This document shows, piece after piece, positions 42,243-53,200 of a stretch of DNA of 64,000 nucleotides (position 1 is its first letter; each line of letters starts with the position of its first letter). Under the pieces are notes generated by a model. The model was not told the DNA's origin and made no database searches. It saw nothing but the letters and a program-made list of their open reading frames with translations. Location of the stretch: the NCBI GenBank assembly GCA_050296515.1, contig JBNKRJ010000134.1, forward strand, positions 24,157 through 88,156, written 5' to 3'. The translations under genes were made by a program, and so were the position numbers. This DNA is from NBLH01 sp050296515. GTDB taxonomy: Bacteria > Bacteroidota > Bacteroidia > Bacteroidales > NBLH01.

Positions 42243-43658
42243 ATGTACAAAAAACAATTAATGTTTTTTACATCCCTTTTGGTGCTGTTTTCAGCATTTT
42301 TTTTTGGATGTAATCAAGACAAATTCGAGGCTGGAATTGGATTGGTGCCGGATAGTTTAAGATTAAAGTCTTCAGCAATAGATAGTTTTACAGTAGCAGC
42401 ATATACCTACAAGGTTGATAGTGTACAAACAAATTATGCTTCGAAAGTTTTGGTTGGCACGTATAACGATCCAATACTTGGTGAAATAAATGCTTCTTTT
42501 GTAACGGAACTAATCCCACAAGACACAGTGGTTAGTAAACTAACAACTTCTAGTACTGTAATTGATGATTTGGTCCTTTATTTGCGTTACCCATTATCAG
42601 GTTTAAGGTTCTATGGAGATTCCATCAAGAGTATCAGAATTGATGTTATGAAAATTAACAAATACTTATCTTATTCCGATGCGGTATACAGCAATTTTGA
42701 ACCACACTTACTTAATGCTTCGGCTTCTCCTTTTGCATATTTTATTTTTAGGCCAGATACAATCATTGAAAATGCAGATAAAGAAGCCAATGACAAGTGG
42801 GAAATTGCAAAAAAAGAAGCCTATGAAAAAGATTCAACCGCAGATTTATCTAAAATTCCGAAACCTGATCCAGTTGCATTGGTTGCCATAAAGCTTCCAG
42901 ATGAATGGAAGAATCAAATCAAAGACCTGATAGTTAACAGTATTAATGGTACCGCAACTTTTGCCCAGGAATTTAATGGCCTGTATATTAGTGCGAGTAC
43001 TGTGCCAACACCATATTCTATATCTATTTTTGATTATACTGATGCAGAAACAAAGGTATCCTTAAACTATCATTACGATTCTGATACTACGGATATGGGA
43101 CGTAGTTATGATTTTAACCTAAGCAATGCAAATACACACTTTAATTTGTTCTACCATGACCACAATAAACCTGGCTTTTTACCTGATTTATCCAACCCTG
43201 AAAATAAACAAGACAGTGTTGTTTACATACAGGGAGCAGCAGGTCTAAGAGCAAAAATTAAATTCCCTTATTTGGATGATTTAATTGCTCAAGGGATTTG
43301 GGCTGTAAACAGGGCAGAGTTAATTTTTACAGTTGAAAACTGGACAGTAACAGGTTATTATCCGCCTCCAACAAATTTAATATTATTAGGAGTTGATGAT
43401 AATGAGTTTCCTTTAGCCGAATATTATAACCAAACAACTGGTATATATACTGGTGCAGGATATAAGGACGGACAATACAAATTTGACATTACTTCATACA
43501 TGCAAAAAGTCTTTTCGGGAAAATACGCCAATAACGGTCTTTTTCTGAATATCTCCGATCAAATTTCAAACCCCTCAAGAGTTGTATTGGCAAGTGGAAA
43601 TCATTCTGAGAATAATAAAATAAAACTAAAGTTGACTTTGACGAAACTATCTAATTAA
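42243..43658 (+). CDS. DUF4270 lipoprotein
   Basis: 471 residues with a lipoprotein signal ending FFFGC (Cys23). The TNYASKVLVGTYNDPILGEINASFVTELIPQ region and the beta-rich remainder match the DUF4270 family of Bacteroidota surface lipoproteins; function unknown. It starts 25 bp after the starch-synthase-like gene, probably in one transcript, and is followed by a strong hairpin. Confidence 0.85.
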   Translation: MYKKQLMFFTSLLVLFSAFFFGCNQDKFEAGIGLVPDSLRLKSSAIDSFTVAAYTYKVDSVQTNYASKVLVGTYNDPILGEINASFVTELIPQDTVVSKLTTSSTVIDDLVLYLRYPLSGLRFYGDSIKSIRIDVMKINKYLSYSDAVYSNFEPHLLNASASPFAYFIFRPDTIIENADKEANDKWEIAKKEAYEKDSTADLSKIPKPDPVALVAIKLPDEWKNQIKDLIVNSINGTATFAQEFNGLYISASTVPTPYSISIFDYTDAETKVSLNYHYDSDTTDMGRSYDFNLSNANTHFNLFYHDHNKPGFLPDLSNPENKQDSVVYIQGAAGLRAKIKFPYLDDLIAQGIWAVNRAELIFTVENWTVTGYYPPPTNLILLGVDDNEFPLAEYYNQTTGIYTGAGYKDGQYKFDITSYMQKVFSGKYANNGLFLNISDQISNPSRVVLASGNHSENNKIKLKLTLTKLSN

Positions 43659-43690
43659 AATATTGGACTATTGGAAAGTAAATCAATGAT

Positions 43691-43743
43691 AAATCAGCTT
43701 TCATCAAACATATTTTGATGCAAAGCTGATTTGTTTTTATTTG
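43691..43743 (+). terminator. Terminator of the DUF4270 transcript, overlapping a possible glmS promoter
   Basis: AAATCAGCTTT (43691-43701) pairs with AAAGCTGATTT (43722-43732), and the inner ATCAAA/TTTGAT pairs too, giving a 17-bp stem with one extra base, followed by GTTTTTATTTG. The right arm and tail also contain TTTG (43714-43717), 18 nt, TTTATTTG (43736-43743), a near-match to a promoter, so transcription of glmS may begin inside the terminator. Confidence 0.75.
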
Positions 43744-43774
43744 CGCTTGATTAAACCTAAAAAAAGTTGATATT

Positions 43775-45610
43775 ATGTGTGGAATTGTTGGATACATTGG
43801 ACTGAAACAAGTATATCCTATTGTTATCAATGGGCTTAAAAGACTTGAATACAGGGGATATGACTCTGCAGGTATTGCTATTGTAAATGGCGATACCCAT
43901 GTTTATAAAAAACAAGGTAAGGTTTCTGATCTTGAAACCTTTACAGAGAATAAAAACCTTACAGGAACCATTGGAATGGGTCATACCAGGTGGGCTACAC
44001 ACGGTGAACCAAATGATGTAAATGCTCATCCTCATCGTTCAGCGAATGGTTATTTTACTTTGATTCATAATGGGATTATTGAGAATTATTCAAGTCTTAA
44101 AAAAAAGTTAGAAGCTAATGAATATACATTCCAAAGTGAAACTGATACTGAGGTTTTAGTTAATTTGATAGAATATTATTACTTGCGTGGCAAAGTTTCA
44201 GCAGAACTTGCTGTAAGATTAGCTTTATCAAAAGTTATTGGTGCTTATGGCATTGTTGTAGCCTGTACTAAAGAACCAGATCAGTTAATTGCCGCGAGAA
44301 AAGGCAGCCCATTAGTAATTGGAATTGGTAATGAAGAGTATTTTATAGCTTCTGATGCAACTCCAATAGTTGAACACACCAAAAGTGTTATTTATCTAAA
44401 TAATGACAATGTTGCTATTTTAAAAAGAAATGAACTTACACTCAAAACTATTGACGATGTAGAGTTAACTCCAAATATTCAGGAACTTCAGCTTGATATT
44501 GGTGAAATTGAAAAAAATGGCTATGATCATTTTATGCTTAAAGAAATCTTTGAGCAACCGAGATCTATTAAAGATACTTTTAGGGGACGCTTATCATCAG
44601 ATTTACAACAGATCAGACTTGGAGGTCTTTTGGATGTAATGGATAAAATTGAAAATGCAAGAAGAATCATTATCATTGGTTGTGGAACATCATGGCATGC
44701 TGGTCTTGTTGGTGAATACTTATTTGAAGAATTTGCACGTATTCCTGTAGAGGTTGAATATGCATCTGAGTTTAGGTATCGAAGTCCGGTTATTTATGAA
44801 GATGATGTAGTTATTGCTATAAGCCAAAGTGGAGAAACTGCTGATACTCTTGCAGCAATTGGACTTGCTAAAGAAAAGAAAGCAACAGTATTGGGAATTT
44901 GTAATGTTGTTGGTTCTAGCATACCAAGAGAAACACATGCAGGTGTTTATACTCATGCAGGCCCGGAAATTGGTGTTGCTTCCACAAAAGCGTTTACTGC
45001 CCAGGTTACAGTTCTTGCTATGATGGCTCTTAAACTAAGCAAAAAAAAGAATACAATTTCAGATGAAGATTATCATAAATTGATTAAAGAACTGAATGAC
45101 ATTCCTGGAAAAATTGAAGAAACACTAAGATCTAGTGAAGAATATAAAAAGATTGCAAGTTTATATAAGGATGCCTCAAATTTCCTTTATTTAGGAAGAG
45201 GTTACTTCTTCCCTGTTGCACTAGAAGGGGCACTTAAACTTAAAGAAATTTCTTATATACACGCAGAAGGATATCCTGCTGCAGAAATGAAACACGGCCC
45301 TATTGCTTTGATTGATAATAAAATGCCAGTGGTCGTAATCGCAACCAAAGACAAATCCTATGAAAAAATTGTAAGTAATATTCAGGAAGTAAAAGCTCGA
45401 AGTGGAATTGTAATAGCAGTGGTTACAAAAGGTGATACCATTATCAGAAATATGGCCGATCATGTACTTGAAGTTCCAGAAGCTGAATCTGCTTTAGCTG
45501 CTCTTCTTACAGTAGTTCCTTTACAACTTTTATCGTATTATATTGCTGTTATGCGTGGATGTAATGTTGATCAGCCGAGGAATTTGGCAAAATCTGTTAC
45601 AGTAGAATAG
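43775..45610 (+). CDS. glmS: Glutamine--fructose-6-phosphate aminotransferase (isomerizing)
   Basis: 611 residues, complete. The catalytic Cys2 follows the initiator Met (MCGIVGYIGL); the N-terminal glutaminase domain, then two SIS domains (IIIIGCGTSWHAGL; FLYLGRGYFFPVALEGALKLKEISY) and the C-terminal MRGCNVDQPRNLAKSVTVE tail are present. Makes glucosamine-6-phosphate, the first step to UDP-GlcNAc for peptidoglycan and LPS. I saw no glmS ribozyme features upstream. Confidence 0.98.
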   Translation: MCGIVGYIGLKQVYPIVINGLKRLEYRGYDSAGIAIVNGDTHVYKKQGKVSDLETFTENKNLTGTIGMGHTRWATHGEPNDVNAHPHRSANGYFTLIHNGIIENYSSLKKKLEANEYTFQSETDTEVLVNLIEYYYLRGKVSAELAVRLALSKVIGAYGIVVACTKEPDQLIAARKGSPLVIGIGNEEYFIASDATPIVEHTKSVIYLNNDNVAILKRNELTLKTIDDVELTPNIQELQLDIGEIEKNGYDHFMLKEIFEQPRSIKDTFRGRLSSDLQQIRLGGLLDVMDKIENARRIIIIGCGTSWHAGLVGEYLFEEFARIPVEVEYASEFRYRSPVIYEDDVVIAISQSGETADTLAAIGLAKEKKATVLGICNVVGSSIPRETHAGVYTHAGPEIGVASTKAFTAQVTVLAMMALKLSKKKNTISDEDYHKLIKELNDIPGKIEETLRSSEEYKKIASLYKDASNFLYLGRGYFFPVALEGALKLKEISYIHAEGYPAAEMKHGPIALIDNKMPVVVIATKDKSYEKIVSNIQEVKARSGIVIAVVTKGDTIIRNMADHVLEVPEAESALAALLTVVPLQLLSYYIAVMRGCNVDQPRNLAKSVTVE

Positions 45611-45620
45611 AACTTATAAA

Positions 45621-45664
45621 TCTGGAACTTAGAAATTAGATTAAACCAATTTCTAAGTTCCAGA
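45621..45664. terminator. Long inverted repeat between glmS and the GDP-mannose gene (bidirectional terminator)
   Basis: TCTGGAACTTAGAAATT (45621-45637) and AATTTCTAAGTTCCAGA (45648-45664) are perfect 17-bp inverted copies with a 10-nt loop, between two convergent stop codons (45610 and 45675). T content after the arms is modest. Confidence 0.75.
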
Positions 45665-45674
45665 TTCTAATTTC

Positions 45675-46769
45675 TTAAATAAAAGATTCTCCCTTTTTTA
45701 CTTTCACATCGTTTACAAACTGTCTGATTTTTTGCTCTTCTTCTTTTTTACATATTAAAAGTGCATCTTCTGTTTGCACAATAATATGTCCATCAAGACC
45801 CTGAATAACAGCTAGTTTCCCATCGGGTATGTTGATGATACAGTTTTTTGAATCATAACTCAAAATATTTCCTCCAATTATAGAGTTTTGATCTTCATCT
45901 TTTTGGCTATTTTCATACATTGAACCCCAAGTTCCTAGATCCGACCAACCAAAATCGGCACATAATACATAAACATTCTGAGCTTTTTCCATTATTCCAT
46001 AATCAAGTGAAATATTTTTGCACTCAGCATATGTTTTATCAATAAACTCCTGCTCTTCTGATGTATTATAAATTAAATGACCTGGTTTAAAAAGATCATC
46101 AACCTCCGGCAAATGTTTATCGAAAGCTTTACTAATTGATTTCAATGACCAGATGAAAATACCCGAATTCCAATAAAATTCCCCACTTTTATAAAAAATC
46201 TTAGCCATCTCATAATCAGGCTTTTCTGTGAAAGTTTTCACTTTTGTAATACCGATATCCTGTATTTCCTTTTTCTCTTTATTATTGATTTGAATATAAC
46301 CATAGCCTGTTTCAATTCTGTTTGGCTTTATACCCAATGTTAACAAAGCATCATTTTCTCTCGAAAATTCAAGAGCCGTATTTAAAATTCGAATAAACTC
46401 ATCTTCATTCAAAATTAAATGATCTGAGGGAGCAACTATTATGTTCGCATTTTCATTCTCTTTTAAAATTCGATGATTAGCATATGCAATGCAAGGGGCT
46501 GTGTTTCGTCGAAGAGGTTCTAACAAGACATTTTCAGGTCTCATCTCAGGTAACTGTTCTAAAATTATACTTTTATATGCCTTGTTTGTAACAATGTAAA
46601 CATTCTCCGGAGGGCAAACAGATTTAAATCGATCAAATGTTTGTTGCAATAAAGAACGTCCCGTTCCTAAAATATCAAGAAATTGCTTAGGCTTTTTATT
46701 CCTGCTTAGAGGCCAAAAACGACTTCCTATTCCTCCTGCCATTATCACACAATAGTTGTTTTTATCCAT
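45675..46769 (-). CDS. Mannose-1-phosphate guanylyltransferase
   Basis: 364 residues. The nucleotidyltransferase signature VIMAGGIGSRFWPLSRNKKPKQFLDILG and NIIVAPSDHLI match ManC/RfbM-type enzymes, with the mannose-binding FTEKPDYEMAKIFYKSGEFYWNSGIFIW. It lacks the C-terminal phosphomannose isomerase domain of bifunctional ManC, as its length (364) shows. Provides GDP-mannose for surface glycans. Confidence 0.95.
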   Translation of the reverse strand: MDKNNYCVIMAGGIGSRFWPLSRNKKPKQFLDILGTGRSLLQQTFDRFKSVCPPENVYIVTNKAYKSIILEQLPEMRPENVLLEPLRRNTAPCIAYANHRILKENENANIIVAPSDHLILNEDEFIRILNTALEFSRENDALLTLGIKPNRIETGYGYIQINNKEKKEIQDIGITKVKTFTEKPDYEMAKIFYKSGEFYWNSGIFIWSLKSISKAFDKHLPEVDDLFKPGHLIYNTSEEQEFIDKTYAECKNISLDYGIMEKAQNVYVLCADFGWSDLGTWGSMYENSQKDEDQNSIIGGNILSYDSKNCIINIPDGKLAVIQGLDGHIIVQTEDALLICKKEEEQKIRQFVNDVKVKKGESFI

Positions 46770-46938
46770 TTTTATCTATTTTCAAGTTTTGTGCTAAAAT
46801 TAGGCAAAATTTTTGAACCTTTTGGTTAAACTCAAAATATATAGCTATTCGAACATTCAGAATAAAATAGGCATTTTTAATAACAATCTAAATTTTATTA
46901 ACTTAGGCGTTTTAATATTCTAAAGCAGCATCTCGCAG

Positions 46939-47679
46939 ATGAAACTTTTTTATCATATAGGAAGATATTTTATTCTGTTAACTAAAGTGTTTTCCAGACC
47001 TGAGAAAACTAAAGTATTATTGCGTTCAATTGTTAATGAAATAGTGAGCCTAGGAATTAATTCTTTAGGAATTGTTATTATAATTTCTGTTTTTATGGGA
47101 GCGGTTATTACTTTACAAACTGCTTACAATATCGAAAATCCATTCATTCCTACATACTTAGTTGGCCTTACAGCCAGAGATTCAATGATTCTTGAGTTTT
47201 CATCCACTATTGTTGGTTTAATTTTAGCAGGCAAGGTAGGATCAAATATTGCTTCAGAAATTGGAACAATGCGAATAACAGAACAAATTGATGCACTGGA
47301 AATTATGGGCGTAAACTCAGCGAACCACTTAATTTTACCAAAAATTATAGCTGCAGTTTTTATCAATCCTTTTTTAACTGTAATAAGTATATTTGTTGGT
47401 GTTGTTGGTGGTTATCTGGCTTCTGCTTCTACCGGGGCTGTTTCTCCTGATAATTATTTATATGGTATCCATTATTACTTCATTCCTTTTTACATAACCT
47501 ATGCATTGGTTAAAACTGTTTTTTTTGCTTTTATCATTACATCAGTGCCCGCTTATCATGGATATTATTCGTCAGGAGGTGCATTAGAGGTGGGTAAATC
47601 AAGCACAATGGCAGTAGTTTACAGTAGTATTTTAATTCTTCTGTTTAATGTATTATTAACTCAATTAATGCTGGCATGA
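46939..47679 (+). CDS. MlaE/YrbE-type ABC transporter permease
   Basis: 246 residues, five or six membrane segments. FGINSLGIVIIISVFMGAVITLQTAYNI-type N-terminal region, the TARDSMILEFSSTIVGLILAGKVGSNIASEIGTMRITEQIDALEIMGV block and a LPKIIAAVFINPFL segment are the MlaE signature. The family moves phospholipids between the two membranes. It overlaps the ATPase start by 4 bp (ATGA), so the two are translationally coupled. No MCE-domain (MlaD) protein follows. Confidence 0.94.
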   Translation: MKLFYHIGRYFILLTKVFSRPEKTKVLLRSIVNEIVSLGINSLGIVIIISVFMGAVITLQTAYNIENPFIPTYLVGLTARDSMILEFSSTIVGLILAGKVGSNIASEIGTMRITEQIDALEIMGVNSANHLILPKIIAAVFINPFLTVISIFVGVVGGYLASASTGAVSPDNYLYGIHYYFIPFYITYALVKTVFFAFIITSVPAYHGYYSSGGALEVGKSSTMAVVYSSILILLFNVLLTQLMLA

Positions 47680-48422
47680 TAGAATTGAAAAATGTAAATA
47701 AGTCGTTTGGCAACAAACAGGTGTTGACTGATATCTCAGTTTTGTTTGAACAAGCCAAAACCAACCTAATTATTGGCCAAAGCGGCTCAGGAAAAACAGT
47801 GTTATTGAAATCAATTATAGGGCTTCATCAAATTGACAGTGGCGAAATTATTTATGGTGATAGAGAGTTTTCGAGAATGCCTGTTAAACAAAAAAAACTT
47901 ATTAGGAAAGAAATTGGAATGGTATTTCAGGGAGGTGCGCTGTTTGACTCGGCTACCGTTGAAGAAAATGTTATGTTTCCATTGGAAATGTTTACAAATA
48001 TGAGCTATGAAGAAAAGAAGGAACGGGTGAACTTTTGTCTTTCAAAAGTGAACCTTGTGAATGCTAACAAATTATATCCTGCAGAAATAAGTGGTGGTAT
48101 GCAGAAACGGGTAGCTATTGCCAGAGCTATATCACTTAATCCAAAATATCTATTTTGTGATGAACCAAATTCAGGGTTAGATCCAAAAACAGCTATTGTA
48201 ATTGATCAACTTATCCGGGAATTAACAGTAGAATTTAACATGACCACTGTTGTCAACACGCATGACATGAATTCGGTAATCGAAATTGGTGATAAAATTG
48301 TTTATATCTATCAGGGACAGAAGTGGTGGGAAGGCAGTAAAGATGAAATTCTACAAACAGATAATGTAGAACTGGAAAACTTTGTATTTGCTTCAGATTT
48401 AATGCGTAAATTTAAAAAGTGA
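47676..48422 (+). CDS. MlaF-type ABC transporter ATP-binding protein
   Basis: 248 residues. Walker A GQSGSGKTVLL, Q-loop region GMVFQGGALFDSATVEENVMFPL, signature ISGGMQKRVAIARAI, Walker B LFCDEPNSGLDP and H-loop NTHDMNS are intact. Partner of the preceding permease. The C-terminal ~25 residues resemble the MlaF tail that contacts MlaB. Ends 6 bp from the convergent thioredoxin-like gene. Confidence 0.95.
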   Translation: MIELKNVNKSFGNKQVLTDISVLFEQAKTNLIIGQSGSGKTVLLKSIIGLHQIDSGEIIYGDREFSRMPVKQKKLIRKEIGMVFQGGALFDSATVEENVMFPLEMFTNMSYEEKKERVNFCLSKVNLVNANKLYPAEISGGMQKRVAIARAISLNPKYLFCDEPNSGLDPKTAIVIDQLIRELTVEFNMTTVVNTHDMNSVIEIGDKIVYIYQGQKWWEGSKDEILQTDNVELENFVFASDLMRKFKK

Positions 48423-48428
48423 GAGGAA

Positions 48429-48947
48429 TTATCCTCCCACAATTTTAAGCATATCTGCTTCAAGACTTTCTTCTGGAGTTTCAACTATTCTCCCAATTTC
48501 TTCACCACCTCTTTTGAAAATAAAAGTTGGCACCCTGTCAATATTCAGCTTTGAAACAATGGTTCCTTTAGCTTCCTTTTTAGTGTCTACATTAATTAAA
48601 GTAATCCTCTTTACACCGTAATCTAGGTTTTCGAATAGTTTATAGAAACGTGGAACTTCTCTCCTACTATCACTGCACCAAGTCCCCATCACAATTGTAA
48701 TATCAACATCCGACAATGCTCCTGCACTCTCAATATTATTTAGCACCTCTAAATCAGGCTCATACGTACTAAACTCAGCATAATACCATTCATCAAAGGG
48801 AGGTGCTGTCAAGCCATCTAAATTACAGTATCCATATAAAATATCTTTATTTGCCCTTTCGTCAAATTTCTGTTGGTTTAACCTTTTGGTCCCACTACAC
48901 GAACCCAGCAACAAAACGATGACTGTTAATGTAATCAACTTATTCAT
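48429..48947 (-). CDS. Thioredoxin-like lipoprotein with C-x2-S site
   Basis: 172 residues. Lipoprotein signal with Cys17 (LLLGSC). The thioredoxin core is ITIVMGTWCSDSRREVPRFYKLF, where the usual C-x2-C is C-S-D-S, i.e. only the first cysteine remains, and the cis-Pro loop reads DRVPTFIF. A monothiol thioredoxin fold on the outer or inner membrane; a role in disulfide handling, isomerisation or mere scaffolding is possible. It is convergent with the Mla ATPase and shares the strand of rfbB, 26 bp upstream. Confidence 0.8.
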   Translation of the reverse strand: MNKLITLTVIVLLLGSCSGTKRLNQQKFDERANKDILYGYCNLDGLTAPPFDEWYYAEFSTYEPDLEVLNNIESAGALSDVDITIVMGTWCSDSRREVPRFYKLFENLDYGVKRITLINVDTKKEAKGTIVSKLNIDRVPTFIFKRGGEEIGRIVETPEESLEADMLKIVGG

Positions 48948-48973
48948 AGTATCATAGATTAGTTTGATTAATA

Positions 48974-50029
48974 CTATCGATTATCATATTGCTGATTATA
49001 ATAGTTTTTATAATCGCCAGATACAACATCATTTAACCATCTTTCATTTGCTAAATACCAATCAACAGTATGCTCTAACCCTTCCTTAAAATCAAGCGAA
49101 GGTTTCCATCCCAATTCACCTTTAATCTTCTTAAAATCAATTGCATACCTAAGATCATGACCAGCCCTGTCAGTTACAAAAGTTATTAGCTTTTCAGATT
49201 CGCCCTTCTCTCTGCCTAGTTTTTCATCCATTATATAGCACAAGGTTTTTATTAAATCCAGGTTGGTCCATTCATTATCGCCTCCAATATTGTAAGTTTC
49301 CCCAGCTTTTGCTTTATGAAAAAGCAAATCAATTGCTCTGGCATGGTCTACAACATATAACCAATCCCGAACATTGTCACCTTTACCGTAAATAGGAATA
49401 TTTTTCTTGTTCTTTATATTATTGATTGCCAGAGGAATCAGTTTTTCAGGGAATTGGTTTGGTCCATAGTTATTTGAGCAGTTCGAAACCACAACAGGCA
49501 TTTTGTAAGTATGATAGTATGCTCTTACTAAATGATCAGATGAAGCCTTTGAAGCAGAATAAGGACTCCTTGGATCATATGGTGTTGTTTCAACAAAATA
49601 ACCATCACGCCCTAAAGAACCAAATACCTCGTCAGTTGAAATGTGATAGAACAATTTGTCTTCTATATTATCAGACCAAGCCTTTTTTGCAACATTTAAA
49701 AGATTTGCTGTTCCTATTACATTTGTTTGAACAAATTCAAGCGGATTTGAAATAGACCTGTCGACATGAGATTCGGCAGCCAAATGAATAACTCCATCAA
49801 AATTGTGCTTCTCAAACAATGACTCTAACAACTCAGTGTCTAAAATATCTCCTTTTACAAACTGGTAATTATCTTTATGTTCAATATCCGTAAGATTTTT
49901 AAGATTACCAGCATAAGTGAGTTTATCCAAATTAATTATTTTATAATCCGAATATTTTTCCACAAATAATCGCACCACATGTGATCCTATAAAACCAACT
50001 CCTCCTGTAATCAATATTGTTTTTTTCAT
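48974..50029 (-). CDS. rfbB: dTDP-glucose 4,6-dehydratase
   Basis: 351 residues. Rossmann motif ILITGGVGFIGSHVVRLF, the catalytic region FYHISTDEVFGSLG with YSASKASSDHLV (Y-x3-K), and a substrate region (RDWLYVVDHARA) are present. It makes dTDP-4-keto-6-deoxyglucose, a precursor of rhamnose and other surface sugars. The other rml genes are not adjacent. Confidence 0.96.
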   Translation of the reverse strand: MKKTILITGGVGFIGSHVVRLFVEKYSDYKIINLDKLTYAGNLKNLTDIEHKDNYQFVKGDILDTELLESLFEKHNFDGVIHLAAESHVDRSISNPLEFVQTNVIGTANLLNVAKKAWSDNIEDKLFYHISTDEVFGSLGRDGYFVETTPYDPRSPYSASKASSDHLVRAYYHTYKMPVVVSNCSNNYGPNQFPEKLIPLAINNIKNKKNIPIYGKGDNVRDWLYVVDHARAIDLLFHKAKAGETYNIGGDNEWTNLDLIKTLCYIMDEKLGREKGESEKLITFVTDRAGHDLRYAIDFKKIKGELGWKPSLDFKEGLEHTVDWYLANERWLNDVVSGDYKNYYNQQYDNR

Positions 50030-50206
50030 TTGTTTATCACTTAATTAGAACACTATCTTTGATTAATTTTATGCAAAGATGCTTACTTTTGGTAAAAAAA
50101 ATTAATATTCTTAAAGAAATATATTAATTTAATGACAGTTTGCCGAGACTGAATTTTAAGGTAATTCTCTATTTCAGGCATCAAAAACTGTTATATAGTT
50201 AGATTA

Positions 50207-53200
50207 ATGGTAACTTTTTCAAAAAAAAAATTCTTTAGTACTTTCCTTTTTTTGCTTGTTCTGCAACTAGCTAATGCACAGCAATATAATTTTGTCAATT
50301 ATACCATTAATAACGGCCTTCCAAACTCAAATATATTATCAGTTTTGCAAGATAGCAGAGGTTTTCTTTGGGTAGGAACAGCAACTGGCATAGCTTCATT
50401 CAATGGCAAAAGCTGGCAAACACACCATAAATCTTTAAAAATAAAACCTGTTCCTGTTTATGATATTTTTGAGGATCATTATAATTCAATATGGTTTGCA
50501 ACAGGGAAAAACGGAATATATAGATATAATGGTAAAAATACGCTACTAATTTATGACGATAGTATAAGCATAATTTCTATTTGCGAAGATTCAAATGGAA
50601 ATATTTTACTTGCCTCAAAAAACAACGGCATTTATCAGTTAAAAAACAAAGACAACCAGAGTTCAGATAATCAAATCATTAAAACAGAATTACTGAAAAA
50701 CTATTCAAATATAACTGTTTTTCAGATGCTTAAAGATAAGGATGGAAATATCTGGCTGGGGACGAATAAAGGACTTTTAAAATATGACGGATTATCAATT
50801 GAAGAGTTTAATTTATCTAATGGATTACCACATAATAAAGTAACAAAAGTTTTTGAGGATAATTTAGGACAAATCTGGTTTTGTACTCCTCGCGGAGTTG
50901 TAAAATACGATTATGATAAGTTTCAAATATTTACACAGGAGAATAGCTTGAACTCCAATCAAATAAACACTATTTCGCAGGATGCAACAGGTAAAATATG
51001 GTTGGGAGGAGAAAAAGGAATTGATCTCTTCGATGGCGAAAAATTTCAACATCTTTCTATTCAAAACGGGTTAATTGATGAACATATTAATATTTTAAAA
51101 CTTGATAATTCCGGAAATATGTGGATTGGGACAGAGTTCGGAGGTATCAGCATGTTTCCGGGTTATGCATTTACACGATATTCAACAGAAGAAGGATTAG
51201 TTAGCAATCAGATTTTCTCCATTGAAAAAGATAAACTAAACAATCTCTATATTGGCACATTAGATGGGCTAAATATAATTCCTAAAGGTGAGATTAAACC
51301 TCAAAATTTTAAATGTTTAAAGATAAACAGTCGAATTAATAATATACATGCAGCCTCAGAAGAAAAAGTTTGGATAGGAGCTGAAAATGGTTTGTTCTTG
51401 CTAGGAAATAACATTTTAAAAAAAATCAAACAATTTGATTCTTTGAATGTTACCTCAATATGTTCTGATAGCAGAGCCCGTTTATGGATGGTTGCTGAAA
51501 ACGAACTATACACTTCAAAAGAAACACCAAACGGAGACATAATATTTGAGAAATCAAAGCTGCTAAATCAGCTTGAACTAGAGCCGGAAAATAATATAAA
51601 ACATTTATTTTCAGACAATAACAGAAACATCTGGGTTGTCTATAGCAATGGCCCCCTTCTTGTTTATGATGGAAAAAAAATTACTAAAGTCTCTAATCTT
51701 TATTCTGAATTAAATATTAATTGTCTTGCAGAAGATTATGAAGGAAATATCTGGATTGGAACAGAATACAATGGAGTTATAATACTTGGGAAAGAAAAAG
51801 GGATATGGAAAACTATTAACGAACTTAATCCGGAAACTGGCTTTTGGTTCAGCAAGGTAAATTCCATTTTGTTTCTTAATGAAAACACCTGTTTATTTGG
51901 CTCAAATAGAGTAGTAAATAAAATCACCTTTGATTCTGAAAGGAACATCCTTAGCCAAAAAAAAATTGGATTAGTTGAAGGTATAAATTCTTTAGAACCG
52001 ACCAATAATACGCTTAAAAAGATTACTAATGGCAAAATACTTATTGGTAGCTTACATGGATTAATTATTTATGATCCCTTGCAAGAAGAATTAAACCTAA
52101 GTCCGCCACAAACCCATATTACTTCGGTAAAACTTTTTTTCGAAGAGATTGACTGGTCAAATTCAGACTATTCTGATGGACAAACTTCGTGGTTTAATAT
52201 TCCAGCTAAGTTAAAATTACCCCCAGATCAGAATCATATCACATTTGAGTTTACAGGTATTAACCTTAAAGCACAAACTCAAGTGCGTTATCAATGGAAA
52301 CTAAGCCCACTCGAAGCAAACTGGGCTCCTCCTGGGCAAAAAAATGAAATTACCTATTCGGAATTACCGCCAGGAGATTATACTTTCTTCGTAAAATCAT
52401 ATAACGAAGATGGCACAGCCGATATAGAGCCTGCAACATTTGAATTTAGTATAAACAAACCATTTTATAAGACCACTTGGTTTATTTTAATTACAGTACT
52501 ATTTTTCATTGGATTAGGTCCAATAGCTTTGCAATGGAGAACAAAACAGCTGCAATATGCTAAAGAAAAACTGGAAATGGAAGTATCAAAACGTACCAAC
52601 CAGTTAAAAAAAGAAAAAGAGTTAGTCGAAGAGCAGAACAAAAAAATAAAACAACAGGCAGAAGAACTTGAGACACAAACAGATAAGCTATTTCAATACA
52701 CCGTTTTGTTAGAAATTCAAAACCGGGATATTACAGATAGCATAAACTACGCAAGGACAATACAAAAAGCAGTGTTAGGCTCAAGAAACCTGATTCGGAA
52801 AATAATTCCAAATTCATTTGTCCTTTACATTCCAAAAGATATTGTTAGTGGAGATTTTTATTGGTTCTCTCAGCAGGAAGAGTATGTTTACATTGCAGCA
52901 GTTGATTGCACCGGACATGGTGTTCCTGGCGCTTTAATGAGTATAATTGGTTACCATTTGCTTAAAGAAACCCTTAGTGAAAATAAGCACAAAACAGCAG
53001 GAGAAATACTTGACAAGCTAAATATTTCATTAATTGATTTATTAAGTACCCACAAAACAAAAGGTTTTTCGAAAAATGGAATGGACGTTGCACTTTGCAG
53101 AATCAACATAGAAGAACGCGAATTAAATTTTGCAGGGGCTATGAGGCCATTATATTGGCTTAAAAACGATGTTAAAACAAAAATTGAGGTAATCAAACCA

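Noticed and set aside
43659..43774. A glmS ribozyme upstream of glmS
   Set aside because: The region is only 116 bp, is occupied by a simple terminator stem and shows none of the ribozyme core.
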